A stretch of 55,291 bases of DNA, from the NCBI RefSeq assembly GCF_007991335.1, contig NZ_BJYD01000031.1:1-55291 (forward strand), in the 5' to 3' direction. Position numbers and translations under genes: made by a program. This stretch comes from Halobacillus faecis. GTDB taxonomy: Bacteria; Bacillota; Bacilli; Bacillales; Halobacillaceae. Of the stretch, positions 18,007 through 25,364 are shown one piece after another (position 1 is the stretch's first letter; each line of letters begins with the position of its first letter). The notes under the pieces were generated by a model. The model was given only the letters and a program-made list of their open reading frames with translations. It was not told where the DNA came from and did no database searches.

Positions 18007-18037
18007 AACACTCGCCCTCCTTATCTATCTTTCTTCT

Positions 18038-18066
18038 ATTTTATTGAATTTTCGGAAATATGTCTA
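18038..18066 (-). promoter_or_regulatory. Predicted sigma-A promoter of the AimR-like operon
   Basis: On the minus strand TAGACA, 17 bases, TAAAAT: five of six matches in each box, about 32 bases before the GTG start. Confidence 0.55.
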
Positions 18067-18142
18067 TACAAAAATTAAAGAGACTGAAATATTTATGGAT
18101 TATATTCCCTTTTAATCACCTGTTTCATAAACGTTCCCTATT

Positions 18143-18284
18143 CTTGAAGACTCAGTTTCGAGATGTTTTCGGGGTTCGTTACCCAGGTTGAGCGTTAGGG
18201 GTGGCTCACCGCGCTCCCGCGGAAAGCGAGCTATTCCCCGCAGCCCCACCCACTCAATAAAAGTCTCGAAACTGAGTCTTCAAG
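18143..18284. repeat. Complete 142-bp dispersed repeat with perfect 21-bp inverted ends
   Basis: Positions 18143-18163 and 18264-18284 are perfect inverted repeats sharing the core GAAGACTCAGTTTCGAGA. The interior carries GGGGTGGCTCACCGCGC and GCGGAAAGCGAGC blocks. It cannot code for a protein. It is the best-preserved copy in the window and resembles a MITE or long palindromic intergenic repeat. Related copies lie near 1, 1250, 9998, 22316 and 29463. Confidence 0.85.
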
Positions 18285-18319
18285 TATCCTGCCATATTGT
18301 GTAATAACTGGGGATAGAA

Positions 18320-18347
18320 AAAAGACACTACTAGAATGTAGTGTCAG
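18320..18347 (-). terminator. Intrinsic terminator of the YdjM-family gene
   Basis: GACACTAC/GTAGTGTC stem followed on the minus strand by six T residues; the stop codon overlaps the stem. Confidence 0.85.
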
Positions 18348-18955
18348 AAAATGTTTGAGGTGAGGTACCATACGTTCCATAAGAGCAGGGTATAGACAAT
18401 GAGACGCTCACTGTTTGATCCTGTTCTGAAGGTAAAGATGAACTGTAAATACTTCTTTGAAAAAGGGTAAGCCAATGGGATGCCTTTTTTCGTTATGTAA
18501 TCTCCAAACAAATGGGAAACCACTCCTATAATCAATCCCCCGATATACATACGGGGGATGGCGAAGGCTTGTTCAAGGATTGTCCCGTATCCAATAAGTA
18601 AACCGACAAACAACACAGAGTGAGTCATTTTCCTATGTCCACGAATCATAATCAGAATAGGTAAAAGCAGCATGACGAAAATTTTCAGTTGTTCTCGATA
18701 TGTATCCAAATACTCTGGTACAAATAAATAACAGAGAAAGGCGACGGTAAAGACTGTCATAAGTCCCCGCCAAAACTTGTGCCCAAGGGTAGATGTTGGT
18801 GTGTCGATATCCGGTAACAGCGAACCGAAAAGGACGAACACAAAGAATAAAACCGTTTGCAGAGGCTGTTCAGGCATCCACTCGAACGTAGGAAGCAAAG
18901 TCATTGCCCCCACCCCGAAAGTGAAGCCCACAACCTGGTGTCCTGATGCCATCAT
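18344..18955 (-). CDS. YdjM-family membrane-bound putative metal-dependent hydrolase
   Basis: This 203-residue membrane protein has the conserved acid/histidine pattern of the LexA-binding YdjM-type family (PF04307). It shows an early GHQ, then LLPDIDTPTSTLGH, GHRKMTHS and HLFGDYITKKGIPLAYPF. These residues probably bind a metal on the membrane face. Four to five hydrophobic stretches separate them. The substrate is not established for the family. The upstream GAGGGG is rather far (13 bases) from the first of two tandem ATGs. Confidence 0.8.
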   Translation of the reverse strand: MMASGHQVVGFTFGVGAMTLLPTFEWMPEQPLQTVLFFVFVLFGSLLPDIDTPTSTLGHKFWRGLMTVFTVAFLCYLFVPEYLDTYREQLKIFVMLLLPILIMIRGHRKMTHSVLFVGLLIGYGTILEQAFAIPRMYIGGLIIGVVSHLFGDYITKKGIPLAYPFSKKYLQFIFTFRTGSNSERLIVYTLLLWNVWYLTSNIF

Positions 18956-19039
18956 GATGTGCAGCGATCCCCTCTTTCTAGTATGTGCCTTTCAATAGGG
19001 AGAGCTCTATATCCGGGTCGTTCCGTTCTCCTATAAAAA

Positions 19040-19063
19040 ATATACCCACAAAACTGTGGGCAT
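19040..19063 (-). terminator. Terminator of the HesB-like gene
   Basis: CCCACA/TGTGGG stem with a 4-base loop; on the minus strand TATATTTTTTATAG follows. Confidence 0.8.
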
Positions 19064-19072
19064 TCATCTATA

Positions 19073-19357
19073 TTAACAGTCTTTCTCTGGAAGCCCCAGC
19101 ATCTGAAATTTGGGACCTTCCATGGTCTGCTTCCCTTCGATTGTCAAGTCTTCCGTCATATGGGCTATTCTACTGTCTATGGCCACGGGAATAGAATTGA
19201 TGTGATGTAGTTCATCATCCCCTTCCGGTTCCCCAATCGTCATTCCGATATCCGGTTCCCCACACCCGTAACCAGCAAAAAACAAGCGCAGACATCCTGC
19301 ATCTTCATCTTCTAAGATTTGATTTAATAAATCCCTCGCTTGGTCGGTGATTTTCAT
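19073..19357 (-). CDS. HesB/IscA-like iron-sulfur-type protein
   Basis: This 94-residue protein has the HesB/IscA-like layout: ITDQARDLLNQIL at the N-terminus and the cysteine loop GYGCGEPDIGM. Its C-terminal residue is a cysteine. Canonical IscA proteins have a CGC-type tail, which is missing here, so this is a divergent branch and may not be an iron-sulfur carrier. GGGGTGAAAGG precedes the ATG. Monocistronic. Confidence 0.7.
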   Translation of the reverse strand: MKITDQARDLLNQILEDEDAGCLRLFFAGYGCGEPDIGMTIGEPEGDDELHHINSIPVAIDSRIAHMTEDLTIEGKQTMEGPKFQMLGLPEKDC

Positions 19358-19460
19358 CGCCTTTCACCCCTTCGACTATAAAATACCATAATTACCAGCA
19401 CGCCTGGTAGTAATACGAATTGCATGTATATGCTGTAGCTATTATTCCCTTCCAATAAAT

Positions 19461-19490
19461 AAAAATCCCTGGTGGAGTTTCCACCAGGGA
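19461..19490 (-). terminator. Terminator of the Ohr gene
   Basis: TCCCTGGTGGA/TCCACCAGGGA stem with a 3-base loop, then ATTTTTATTT on the minus strand. Confidence 0.88.
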
Positions 19491-19505
19491 TGTAGAGGTT
19501 ATCTT

Positions 19506-19922
19506 TTATACAGCGCTCGCTTTGATTTCAACGTCGATGTTTCCACGCGTCGCTTTAGAGTATGGACAAACTTTGTGTGCTTCCTCAGCAAGTGATTCTG
19601 CTTCTTCCTGAGAAACACCTTTCACTTTCACATTAAGGACAACGCCTACTTTAAAACCATTGTCCGATTCATCTTTCATGAGGCTTACGTCAGCAGTGAT
19701 TTCAGATTCGATATCTTTTTTCTGTTTACTTGCAACCAGGTTCAACGCTCCATCGTAGCAAGCGGAATAACCAGCAGCAAACAATTGCTCTGGATTCGAT
19801 CCTTTTTCATCACCTTCGCCAGGCATGGAAAGGTTCAAATCAATTAAACCATCATCTGACTTAACGTGGCCATTTCGTCCACCTTGTGCTGTTGCATGTG
19901 CGGTAAACATTACATTACTCAT
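19506..19922 (-). CDS. ohrB: Organic hydroperoxide resistance protein, Ohr subfamily of OsmC
   Basis: This 138-residue thiol peroxidase has both catalytic cysteines of the Ohr group: Cys55 in AAGYSACYDGAL and the second in KVCPYSKATRGN near 119. The family reduces organic hydroperoxides, using dithiol reductants such as lipoyl proteins. No OhrR-type repressor lies next to it. A sigma-B promoter (GTTTAA, 14 bases, AGGTAT) is present at 19966-19991. In B. subtilis OhrB is the sigma-B-controlled paralogue while OhrA responds to OhrR, so the ohrB label is preferred. Confidence 0.9.
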   Translation of the reverse strand: MSNVMFTAHATAQGGRNGHVKSDDGLIDLNLSMPGEGDEKGSNPEQLFAAGYSACYDGALNLVASKQKKDIESEITADVSLMKDESDNGFKVGVVLNVKVKGVSQEEAESLAEEAHKVCPYSKATRGNIDVEIKASAV

Positions 19923-19965
19923 TATCCATCACTCCTTGACTAATTATTGAATCCACAACAGTTAC

Positions 19966-19991
19966 ATACCTCATCTTGCCGTTGATTAAAC
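19966..19991 (-). promoter_or_regulatory. Predicted sigma-B promoter of the ohr gene
   Basis: GTTTAA (perfect), 14-base spacer, AGGTAT (5 of 6) on the minus strand, about 45 bases before the start codon. Confidence 0.7.
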
Positions 19992-19995
19992 ATTT

Positions 19996-20277
19996 CTATT
20001 CATCATAGACGCGGTACTCCTTTTGCAAGTCCGCAGGAGCCATCTTCACCATCCATTGCATAATGTAAGTGAAAACCGCAAGATCATCGACAAGACCGAA
20101 AAATACGAGGAAATCCGGGATGACGTCCCATGGGAACAGAAGATAAGCGACTAAGAGTACAACGGAAAACCATTTCTTCCCGGTACTCACATCTTTTGAT
20201 TTGAAAAATCGTACAAGAAACGGCACAGATTTTCTGACATTAAAAAGAAACTTAATTCTTCGCCATAAACGGATCAT
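19996..20277 (-). CDS. DUF1232 (YkvA) family membrane protein
   Basis: This 93-residue protein carries the DUF1232 motif VAYLLFPWDVIPDFLVFFGLVDDLAVF, which appears in YkvA-like proteins across Bacillaceae and has no established biochemical role. A basic N-terminal half precedes one or two hydrophobic helices. The ATG at 20277 is chosen because AAGGAGG lies 8 bases upstream; the longer frame to 20340 has no ribosome site. Confidence 0.85.
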   Translation of the reverse strand: MIRLWRRIKFLFNVRKSVPFLVRFFKSKDVSTGKKWFSVVLLVAYLLFPWDVIPDFLVFFGLVDDLAVFTYIMQWMVKMAPADLQKEYRVYDE

Positions 20278-20591
20278 CGCCTTCCCTCCTTCCCCTATTA
20301 TACCCTTCTTATTCCGACATAAAGCAAGCAGAATCCTCACAATTGCTTAAATAAGACGTATACTTTACCATAAAAAGAAAAGAGACTATTTCATATATAC
20401 CAACCGTCCCGGTGACTGACGCCAACTCGTTATAAAAAAGACGGTTAAGCTTCGATTTGTACCCGCAGAGTAAATTTTCATAAGATAATCGGGCAAGGCC
20501 AACACATACTACCATTAGTTACATAGCCCACTTTATGAAGTTCTGCATACGATAACATAGCTCAAAGAAAATTGAAGGGGAGAAAGTTGCC
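20278..20591. other. Intergenic region without recognised function
   Basis: About 310 bases between divergent genes, presumably holding both promoters. A 7-bp inverted pair AACCGTC (20402-20408) / GACGGTT (20440-20446) surrounds an A-rich stretch. No ORF, terminator or known motif is convincing. Confidence 0.4.
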
Positions 20592-21143
20592 ATGAAGATC
20601 CTACTATTGAACGGAACGATCGTCGGGAAGAAGACCCGGACGCTCCTTGATGAAATCGAAAAATATATACAACAGCTGCCAACGGATCACACCACAAAAA
20701 TTGTTGACCTTGAGAATTACGAGCTTCAATTCGTAGATGGCCGCCCAGCTGAAGAATACAACGATGATATGAAAAGATTGATCCATGAAATCGAAGAAGC
20801 TGATGCTTATGTCATTGCTACTCCCGTTTTCCAAGGATCAATCCCTGGCACTTTAAAAAACGTATTTGATGCTGTATCGCCCCTTGCCATGCGTTATAAA
20901 CCCGTATCTATTGTAGCCAATGGAGGGACCTTGCAACATCACCTCGTCGTAGAGAACCAATTAAAGCCAATTTTGAATTACTTCCGCTGCATGGTGACAC
21001 CAAACTACGTGTACACCCACACGAACCACTTTTCCACTCAGGGAGAGCTCATTGACGAAGACGTCCGCAACCGATTAAAAGAGATGACGGTCGTTTTTGA
21101 TCAATACATGCAGATGAGTCGGGAGCTTGAACCAGATAAGTAG
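20592..21143 (+). CDS. NAD(P)H-dependent FMN reductase family protein
   Basis: This 183-residue flavodoxin-like fold begins MKILLLNGTIVGKKTRTLL, the phosphate-binding loop of the FMN_red family. The ATPVFQGSIPGTLKNVFDAV segment matches the isoalloxazine-binding loop of SsuE/azoreductase-like enzymes. It probably reduces FMN or a quinone/azo-type acceptor with NAD(P)H. TTGAAGGGGAGAAAG precedes the ATG. Single gene with its own terminator. Confidence 0.85.
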   Translation: MKILLLNGTIVGKKTRTLLDEIEKYIQQLPTDHTTKIVDLENYELQFVDGRPAEEYNDDMKRLIHEIEEADAYVIATPVFQGSIPGTLKNVFDAVSPLAMRYKPVSIVANGGTLQHHLVVENQLKPILNYFRCMVTPNYVYTHTNHFSTQGELIDEDVRNRLKEMTVVFDQYMQMSRELEPDK

Positions 21144-21173
21144 AGAAATAAAATACTGCTATTCATTTCCATG

Positions 21174-21212
21174 AAAAAGCGCGGGTCTTTTATAAGACGT
21201 CCGCGCTTTTTT
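21174..21212. terminator. Bidirectional terminator (FMN reductase / lytic transglycosylase)
   Basis: AAAAAGCGCGG pairs with CCGCGCTTTTT, with an inner GTCTT/AAGAC stem; T runs on both strands. Confidence 0.85.
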
Positions 21213-21852
21213 ATGCTTTTCCGAGTATTTTAGATATGTAATTTTGAGTTTCCCGGAATGGTGGCACACCCTCATACTTATCTACATTACCAGGGCCTGC
21301 ATTGTAAGCAGCGAGCGCCAATTCGGTATTGCCATCATAACGGTCGAGCATTTGCCTCAAGTATTTTGTCCCGCCCATCAAGTTCTGCTCCGGATCAAAT
21401 GGATCTTTCACACCAAGTCCCTTTGCTGTTGAGGGCATAAGCTGCATCAAGCCTTGTGCTCCTGCATGACTGACGACACCAGCATCAAAGTTCGATTCAG
21501 CCTTCACTACAGATCGTACCAATTTTTCATCGACGCCATAGCGAACCGATGCTTTCTTTATGAGCTGATCCACATTCGCGTTTCCACTGGTAACATTTGA
21601 GGTATCATTCATCATTCCATGACTTTTCTCTACAGACACTGGTACTTGCTGAGCCAAAGGACTTTGCACTGGGTGGGATAGACGGCTTGGCGAAGAAGGC
21701 ACGCTCGCACGAAACGAATGCTCCATTGCTTCATGCAGAAGGCTTTGAAACGTAATATCCTGCATCCCATTTGATAAGTTGCTCGAATTTCGATTCCCTA
21801 ACATAGACATGGCTTGCATTTGAATCATTAGTTGGATTTTACTGACATCCAT
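21211..21852 (-). CDS. Lytic transglycosylase (SLT domain, YjbJ-like)
   Basis: This 213-residue protein has a low-complexity N-terminal half and a C-terminal SLT domain. The domain contains the catalytic glutamate in VVKAESNFDAG, then GAQGLMQLMPSTAKGLGV and LALAAYNAGPGNVDKY. These motifs define soluble lytic transglycosylases that cleave peptidoglycan. No classical signal peptide is visible; Bacillus YjbJ is similar in this. The ATG at 21852 is chosen from the GGAGTGGAG site just upstream, rather than the longer frame to 21897. Confidence 0.85.
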   Translation of the reverse strand: MDVSKIQLMIQMQAMSMLGNRNSSNLSNGMQDITFQSLLHEAMEHSFRASVPSSPSRLSHPVQSPLAQQVPVSVEKSHGMMNDTSNVTSGNANVDQLIKKASVRYGVDEKLVRSVVKAESNFDAGVVSHAGAQGLMQLMPSTAKGLGVKDPFDPEQNLMGGTKYLRQMLDRYDGNTELALAAYNAGPGNVDKYEGVPPFRETQNYISKILGKA

Positions 21853-22040
21853 GTGCTCCACTCCATATAGTTGATAATTCAAGTGTACAGGATTCATGCT
21901 TTTTCAACAATTATACTTCTGAATATATTTTACAATTTACCAATAGTAGACAAAACTTGAGAAAATTTTTTCATAAAACCTCTATTCAGTTATCACTTTT
22001 GCACGTTTTTTTCCCAAAGCAGCAACCCGGGAAAAGGTGA

Positions 22041-22298
22041 TACAATAAGGAATAGCAAAAGAGATACTGAATCGTGCTCGTGCGCTGTCGTGCTGGTTGT
22101 CCACGCTTCGCACATGGTTTATTTGTTTATTTGTATTCATTTCTTTCTTGAGTACTCTCTTTTGTCTCTTACGTCGAATCACCCTATTATTTTTCCCCGC
22201 CAGGAAAAATAACCTGTAGATTTCATGGTCTGTCTCTCTTCAATGAAAAGACACATACCATCTCCCCCTTTTGCCCATTCAAAAGGGGGCTTTTTTTT
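22041..22298 (+). ncRNA. Candidate non-coding transcript with orphan terminator
   Basis: An extended -10-like box (TGATACAAT, 22038-22046) is followed by about 245 bases without a convincing plus-strand ORF. These contain a hairpin at 22187-22213 (TTATTTTTCC/GGAAAAATAA) and end in a strong terminator at 22264-22298. No plus-strand gene is upstream that would need this terminator. The -35 box is poor, so this is a weak prediction. Confidence 0.25.
22264..22298 (+). terminator. Orphan intrinsic terminator
   Basis: CCCCCTTTT/AAAAGGGGG stem with an 8-base loop and eight T residues on the plus strand. No protein-coding gene lies upstream on this strand for over 1 kb. Confidence 0.8.
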
Positions 22299-22315
22299 AT
22301 CCTCTTATATATCAC

Positions 22316-22540
22316 TAGAGCTCCCGATTGTGGAAGACTCGGTTTCGAGATGTTTGTGTGATTCTAGGGGCTCCGGGACAAGGTTCGCTTTCCATGGGGC
22401 GGGCGGTGAGACCCCGCAAGGCTTCAGCCTGAGGAAGCTCAGCGCGCTCCCGCGGAAAGCGAGCTATTCCCCGCAGCCCCAATTCACTTAACAAAAGTCT
22501 CCAAAGCAAGTCCTTCTAAAATCCTGTCAAATCGTGTAAT
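22316..22540. repeat. Copy of the dispersed inverted-end repeat (about 220 bp)
   Basis: The left end CCCGATTGTGGAAGACTCGG plus TTTCGAGATG is well conserved and the right end (22497-22518) is degraded. The interior has GGTGAGACCCCGCAAGG, GCGCGCTCCCGCGGAAAGCG and CTATTCCCCGCAGCCCC. The 66-88 residue ORFs crossing it on both strands are repeat artefacts. Confidence 0.8.
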
Positions 22541-22663
22541 AATGATAGAACATTAGACAGACTCCGTGTTTTGTGTGGACAAGCCGGCAAATTATTTTTC
22601 TAAAAGCTAAATATTCCACGTTTGTACATCATATATTGAAAGTACAAAGGAGGTGGAATAAAG

Positions 22664-22855
22664 ATGGATTTCAACAACCGTGTGTTCCTGTTTCTAGCTG
22701 CTCTTCTTTCCGGGTATGCGCTTTACAGCATCGGTGACTCAGCTGGTAACTTTTTCGATCAATTCTTGTTCTACGCCGGCTACATTGCAATGATACTTTT
22801 TTCCTTTGCTATTATTATCGTCGGGCTGGCAAGATTCTTGAATCAGTACAAATAG
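22664..22855 (+). CDS. Small two-helix membrane protein
   Basis: This 63-residue protein is not recognised by family. Two hydrophobic helices (about residues 7-23 and 33-57) are joined by a short acidic loop, SIGDSAGNFFDQF. It ends in a positively charged tail. A perfect AAAGGAGG ribosome site lies 11 bases before the ATG, and a strong terminator follows, which together support real expression. Confidence 0.7.
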   Translation: MDFNNRVFLFLAALLSGYALYSIGDSAGNFFDQFLFYAGYIAMILFSFAIIIVGLARFLNQYK

Positions 22856-22887
22856 AAAATGGCCTCTCCAGGTGAGAGGGACGTGTG

Positions 22888-22922
22888 AAAAAAGGCTGCG
22901 GATGATCCGCAGCCTTTTTTTT
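22888..22922. terminator. Bidirectional terminator
   Basis: AAAAAAGGCTGCGGA/TCCGCAGCCTTTTTT, 15-bp arms with a 3-base loop; ends both the small membrane protein gene and the convergent YueI-family gene. Confidence 0.92.
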
Positions 22923-23364
22923 ATTTGGATGGTTTAAAAAGAGACTTGAAGAAGTTTGTCCATCCATTCTCTTCAGATGACTCTCCAACTTCCTCTTGTG
23001 CTTCCACCCTTATATGCTCTTTTTCAATCGCATAATCCAATGTAAGGACAGCTCCGAATTCTGATTGTGTTTCCTGGTTTGAAACAGTGGAGTGGTGGAT
23101 GTTATGCCTCTCGGCTAGATCCATGTAGGGGGATAAAAACCGATAGCTTATCTCTCCGTTCAACAACAGTTTGGCATCTTGATAGCTTTTCATAAGCTCT
23201 TCCAACTCTTCCTGCCCCTGCTCACCCATCACCTGCCCCTTCGTCAGAGCGACCAAGACTCGTTCTCTCAACGTACCAAGGTATTGTTTTCTCTCTCCCG
23301 GTTTTGTTTGCCGACTTCCATAAATGCCTTCCTGTAGGTAATCTTCCATATCTGGTTTCTTCAT
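22921..23364 (-). CDS. YueI family (DUF1694) protein
   Basis: This 147-residue cytoplasmic protein shows the YueI pattern EDYLQEGIYGSRQTKPGERKQYLGTLRERV, followed by YQDAKLLLNGEISYRFLSPY. Function is unknown in the family. The ATG at 23364 has GAGGTG at 6 bases and is preferred over the longer frame to 23382. It is downstream of the lipid kinase gene but separated from it by a terminator. Confidence 0.85.
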   Translation of the reverse strand: MKKPDMEDYLQEGIYGSRQTKPGERKQYLGTLRERVLVALTKGQVMGEQGQEELEELMKSYQDAKLLLNGEISYRFLSPYMDLAERHNIHHSTVSNQETQSEFGAVLTLDYAIEKEHIRVEAQEEVGESSEENGWTNFFKSLFKPSK

Positions 23365-23396
23365 AAGATGCACCTCGTTCAATCCTAGTATGACAC

Positions 23397-23426
23397 AGAA
23401 AAAAGGCTGTACACATGACAGCCTTT
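23397..23426 (-). terminator. Terminator of the lipid kinase gene
   Basis: AAAGGCTGT/ACAGCCTTT stem, then TTTTCTGTG on the minus strand. Confidence 0.85.
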
Positions 23427-23428
23427 AC

Positions 23429-24310
23429 CTATTTTACAACCACGGAAATGTGAGAAGGAAGGACCGCAAGCTCCACGGGAAGGGAATCCCCTTCTTCACC
23501 ATCGACATTTGTCACCAGGTTTTCCTCTGAAGTCACACGTACGTGATCCGCTTTGAAGTATTCCACATCCTGCTCATCTTTAAGTCCACCTCTAAGGATC
23601 GCTGAAACGATAGATGCAAGACGTATCATGTTTACTTTAGGTACGATATACCCGTGAATTTTCCCGTCATTTACTTTAGCTTCCGGAGATAATTTTTCGA
23701 ATCCGCCTGCTGAATTCGTTAAAGCTGCAAGGAATAGAAAAGATTCCCCTTCCCATGCCTTATCATCGTATTCAATCCGCATTGGATAGCTGCTGTTCTG
23801 AGTCAAGGTTTTCATCCCTTCCATCATATAAGCAAGCGGACCAAATTTCGTCTTTTGTTCTGGCGTCACTTCATACGTTGCTTCAGCAAGGGCTCCTGCT
23901 GCCACGATATTAACAAAATACTGGTCATTGAACTTCCCAATATCCACAGATTTGCTCTGATCGGATCGGAGAACGTCAACCGCCTCTTCAACCTTCAGTG
24001 GAATATCAAGAGCTCTTGCAAAATCGTTCACTGTCCCAAGTGGGATAATTCCTAAACGTGGGCGGTGGCTTTCATCTACCATCCCATTAATTGTCTCATG
24101 GAGGGTACCATCTCCTCCCATAGAAACAACGAGATCGAACTCATCTCTACAGGCATTCTGGCAGTACTTTGTGGCATCCAGCTCCTTTTCTGTTTGAGCA
24201 ACTTCCACTTCGTATCCTTTTTCCGATAAAATGCTCTCGATTTGTTCGACATGATCGACGGCTTCCTCTTTTCCTGAAGAAGGATTGACGATCAACATAG
24301 CTTTTTTCAT
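23429..24310 (-). CDS. Diacylglycerol-kinase-family lipid kinase (YegS/BmrU-like)
   Basis: This 293-residue lipid kinase carries LIVNPSSGK at the N-terminus and the nucleotide-binding VVSMGGDGTLHETINGM. The GIIPLGTVNDFARALDIP segment is typical of the DAGK catalytic domain, and VDGEEGDSLP near the end is the second conserved acidic site. It probably phosphorylates diacylglycerol or a related lipid for phospholipid recycling. GGAGATAAACA precedes the ATG. The length is normal for the BmrU/YtlR group. Confidence 0.88.
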   Translation of the reverse strand: MKKAMLIVNPSSGKEEAVDHVEQIESILSEKGYEVEVAQTEKELDATKYCQNACRDEFDLVVSMGGDGTLHETINGMVDESHRPRLGIIPLGTVNDFARALDIPLKVEEAVDVLRSDQSKSVDIGKFNDQYFVNIVAAGALAEATYEVTPEQKTKFGPLAYMMEGMKTLTQNSSYPMRIEYDDKAWEGESFLFLAALTNSAGGFEKLSPEAKVNDGKIHGYIVPKVNMIRLASIVSAILRGGLKDEQDVEYFKADHVRVTSEENLVTNVDGEEGDSLPVELAVLPSHISVVVK

Positions 24311-24336
24311 TGTTTATCTCCTCTCCAAAACATCCT

Positions 24337-24795
24337 TTATTCTTTTGACTGGTATTCATAAAGGGTGCTGACAGAAGAAAAACCGATTTTGCGGATGAAT
24401 TCACTTACTCCGTTTTGATGCGGCCGAAGGCTTACCTGTATGGCTTTTGCTTCCTGCTCATACATCCACTTGATTAGTTCGTCACACAGGTCTGTGCCAA
24501 TGCCTTCCCGTCGATAAAATTCATCCACAAATACTTCCCTGACATATCCATACACATCCTCTTCCCCATGGGACTCAATGATGCCAAGGACATATCCGAT
24601 CATTCTTCCATTCATATCAGCAACCAGTAGTTTCTGGTTTGGGTTCTTTGCTAGAAATTGATCTGCTGCCCAATACTTACGATTCCTGACTTCTTCATTG
24701 GTCAGCCTCTCAAAGCTTGCCACATGAAGAAAATCGATGCTGTACCTCGTAAAGTGCATCAAATCCTTTTCCTCAGGTTCCCTTATTTTCACCAT
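24337..24795 (-). CDS. GNAT N-acetyltransferase
   Basis: This 152-residue GCN5-related acetyltransferase has motif A VREVFVDEFYRREGIGTDL with the acetyl-CoA-binding RREGIG turn, and a motif B region ending FIRKIGFSSVSTLYEY. Substrate unknown. GAGGAGGAG precedes the ATG. It lies 14 bases downstream of another GNAT gene on the same strand, so the two are probably cotranscribed. Confidence 0.85.
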   Translation of the reverse strand: MVKIREPEEKDLMHFTRYSIDFLHVASFERLTNEEVRNRKYWAADQFLAKNPNQKLLVADMNGRMIGYVLGIIESHGEEDVYGYVREVFVDEFYRREGIGTDLCDELIKWMYEQEAKAIQVSLRPHQNGVSEFIRKIGFSSVSTLYEYQSKE

Positions 24796-24809
24796 CAGAA
24801 ACTCCTCCT

Positions 24810-25085
24810 CTACGCTTTTAACACCACTTGGTATTCCGGTGTATTTTCAATAACTTCCCGGGCGAAGGAGCAGACCGGGTCAATTTTCAATTTATGTTTA
24901 CGAGCGTAGTTTACAGCATAATCAATCAATTCCCCTCCCAAACCTTGTTCACGTTCAGATGGCGCAACGAAGGTACTTGTAATGACCATTGTATTTTCAT
25001 CTTCATCAAATAGAAGCTGGGCTTTAGGGTCCTTTTCCTCTCCTATATAAAACGTTCCTTGTTTCTGTTGGATTTCCTGTTCCAC
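24810..25085 (-). CDS. Small GNAT-like acetyltransferase (YjdJ type)
   Basis: This 91-residue protein belongs to the short GNAT-related family PF14542. It has FVAPSEREQGLGGELIDYAV as the acetyl-CoA motif and the family tail CSFAREVIENTPEYQ with its conserved cysteine. The start codon is GTG with GAAAGGAG 8 bases upstream; no ATG is available. First gene of a two-GNAT unit. Its upstream region contains the 21-bp iteron array. Confidence 0.85.
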   Translation of the reverse strand: MEQEIQQKQGTFYIGEEKDPKAQLLFDEDENTMVITSTFVAPSEREQGLGGELIDYAVNYARKHKLKIDPVCSFAREVIENTPEYQVVLKA

Positions 25086-25186
25086 GACAATCTCTCCTTT
25101 CCCTATAAAGGATACCCTTTCATCTCCAAGAAAAACATAACGTTTCCATATCCGGGTGGACGGTGATGAGTGTCCGTTAGAGAAAT

Positions 25187-25291
25187 TGAGGTATTCGATA
25201 ATGATATTTTAGAATGCGACATATTAAATTGAGTATTCGACATGGTTATTCAGGAATTCGACATCACAGATTGAGTATTCGACATAATAAG
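25187..25291. repeat. Five 21-bp iterons
   Basis: Five consecutive 21-bp units start at 25187, 25208, 25229, 25250 and 25271. Each has the core ATTCGACAT or a near match (ATTCGATAA, ATGCGACAT, then three perfect copies). The strict 21-bp phase, two helical turns, favours a protein-binding array over chance. It lies between the end of cstA and the GNAT pair. Confidence 0.8.
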
Positions 25292-25324
25292 AGAATTTCT
25301 CACCGTTTCCCTAAGTGCCAATAG

Positions 25325-25361
25325 AAAAAGAGCACCTACTTTTTAAAGTAAGTGCTCTTTA
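25325..25361 (-). terminator. Terminator of cstA
   Basis: AAAGAGCAC/GTGCTCTTT arms enclosing a further TACTTT/AAAGTA stem; TTTTTCTATT follows on the minus strand. Confidence 0.88.
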
Positions 25362-25364
25362 ACA

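Noticed and set aside
21982-22182. A 66-codon minus-strand ORF in the gap after the lytic transglycosylase gene
   Set aside because: Weak ribosome site, unusual composition and no recognisable family. The interval is better explained as non-coding, with hairpins and an orphan terminator.
22225-22509. ORFs on both strands across the repeat at 22316-22540, and the similar ORF at 29318-29605
   Set aside because: They are reading frames through GC-rich repeat sequence and recur only because the repeat recurs.
25187-25291. CRISPR-like array
   Set aside because: Units are 21 bp in total with no separate unique spacers of CRISPR length, and no cas genes are present.
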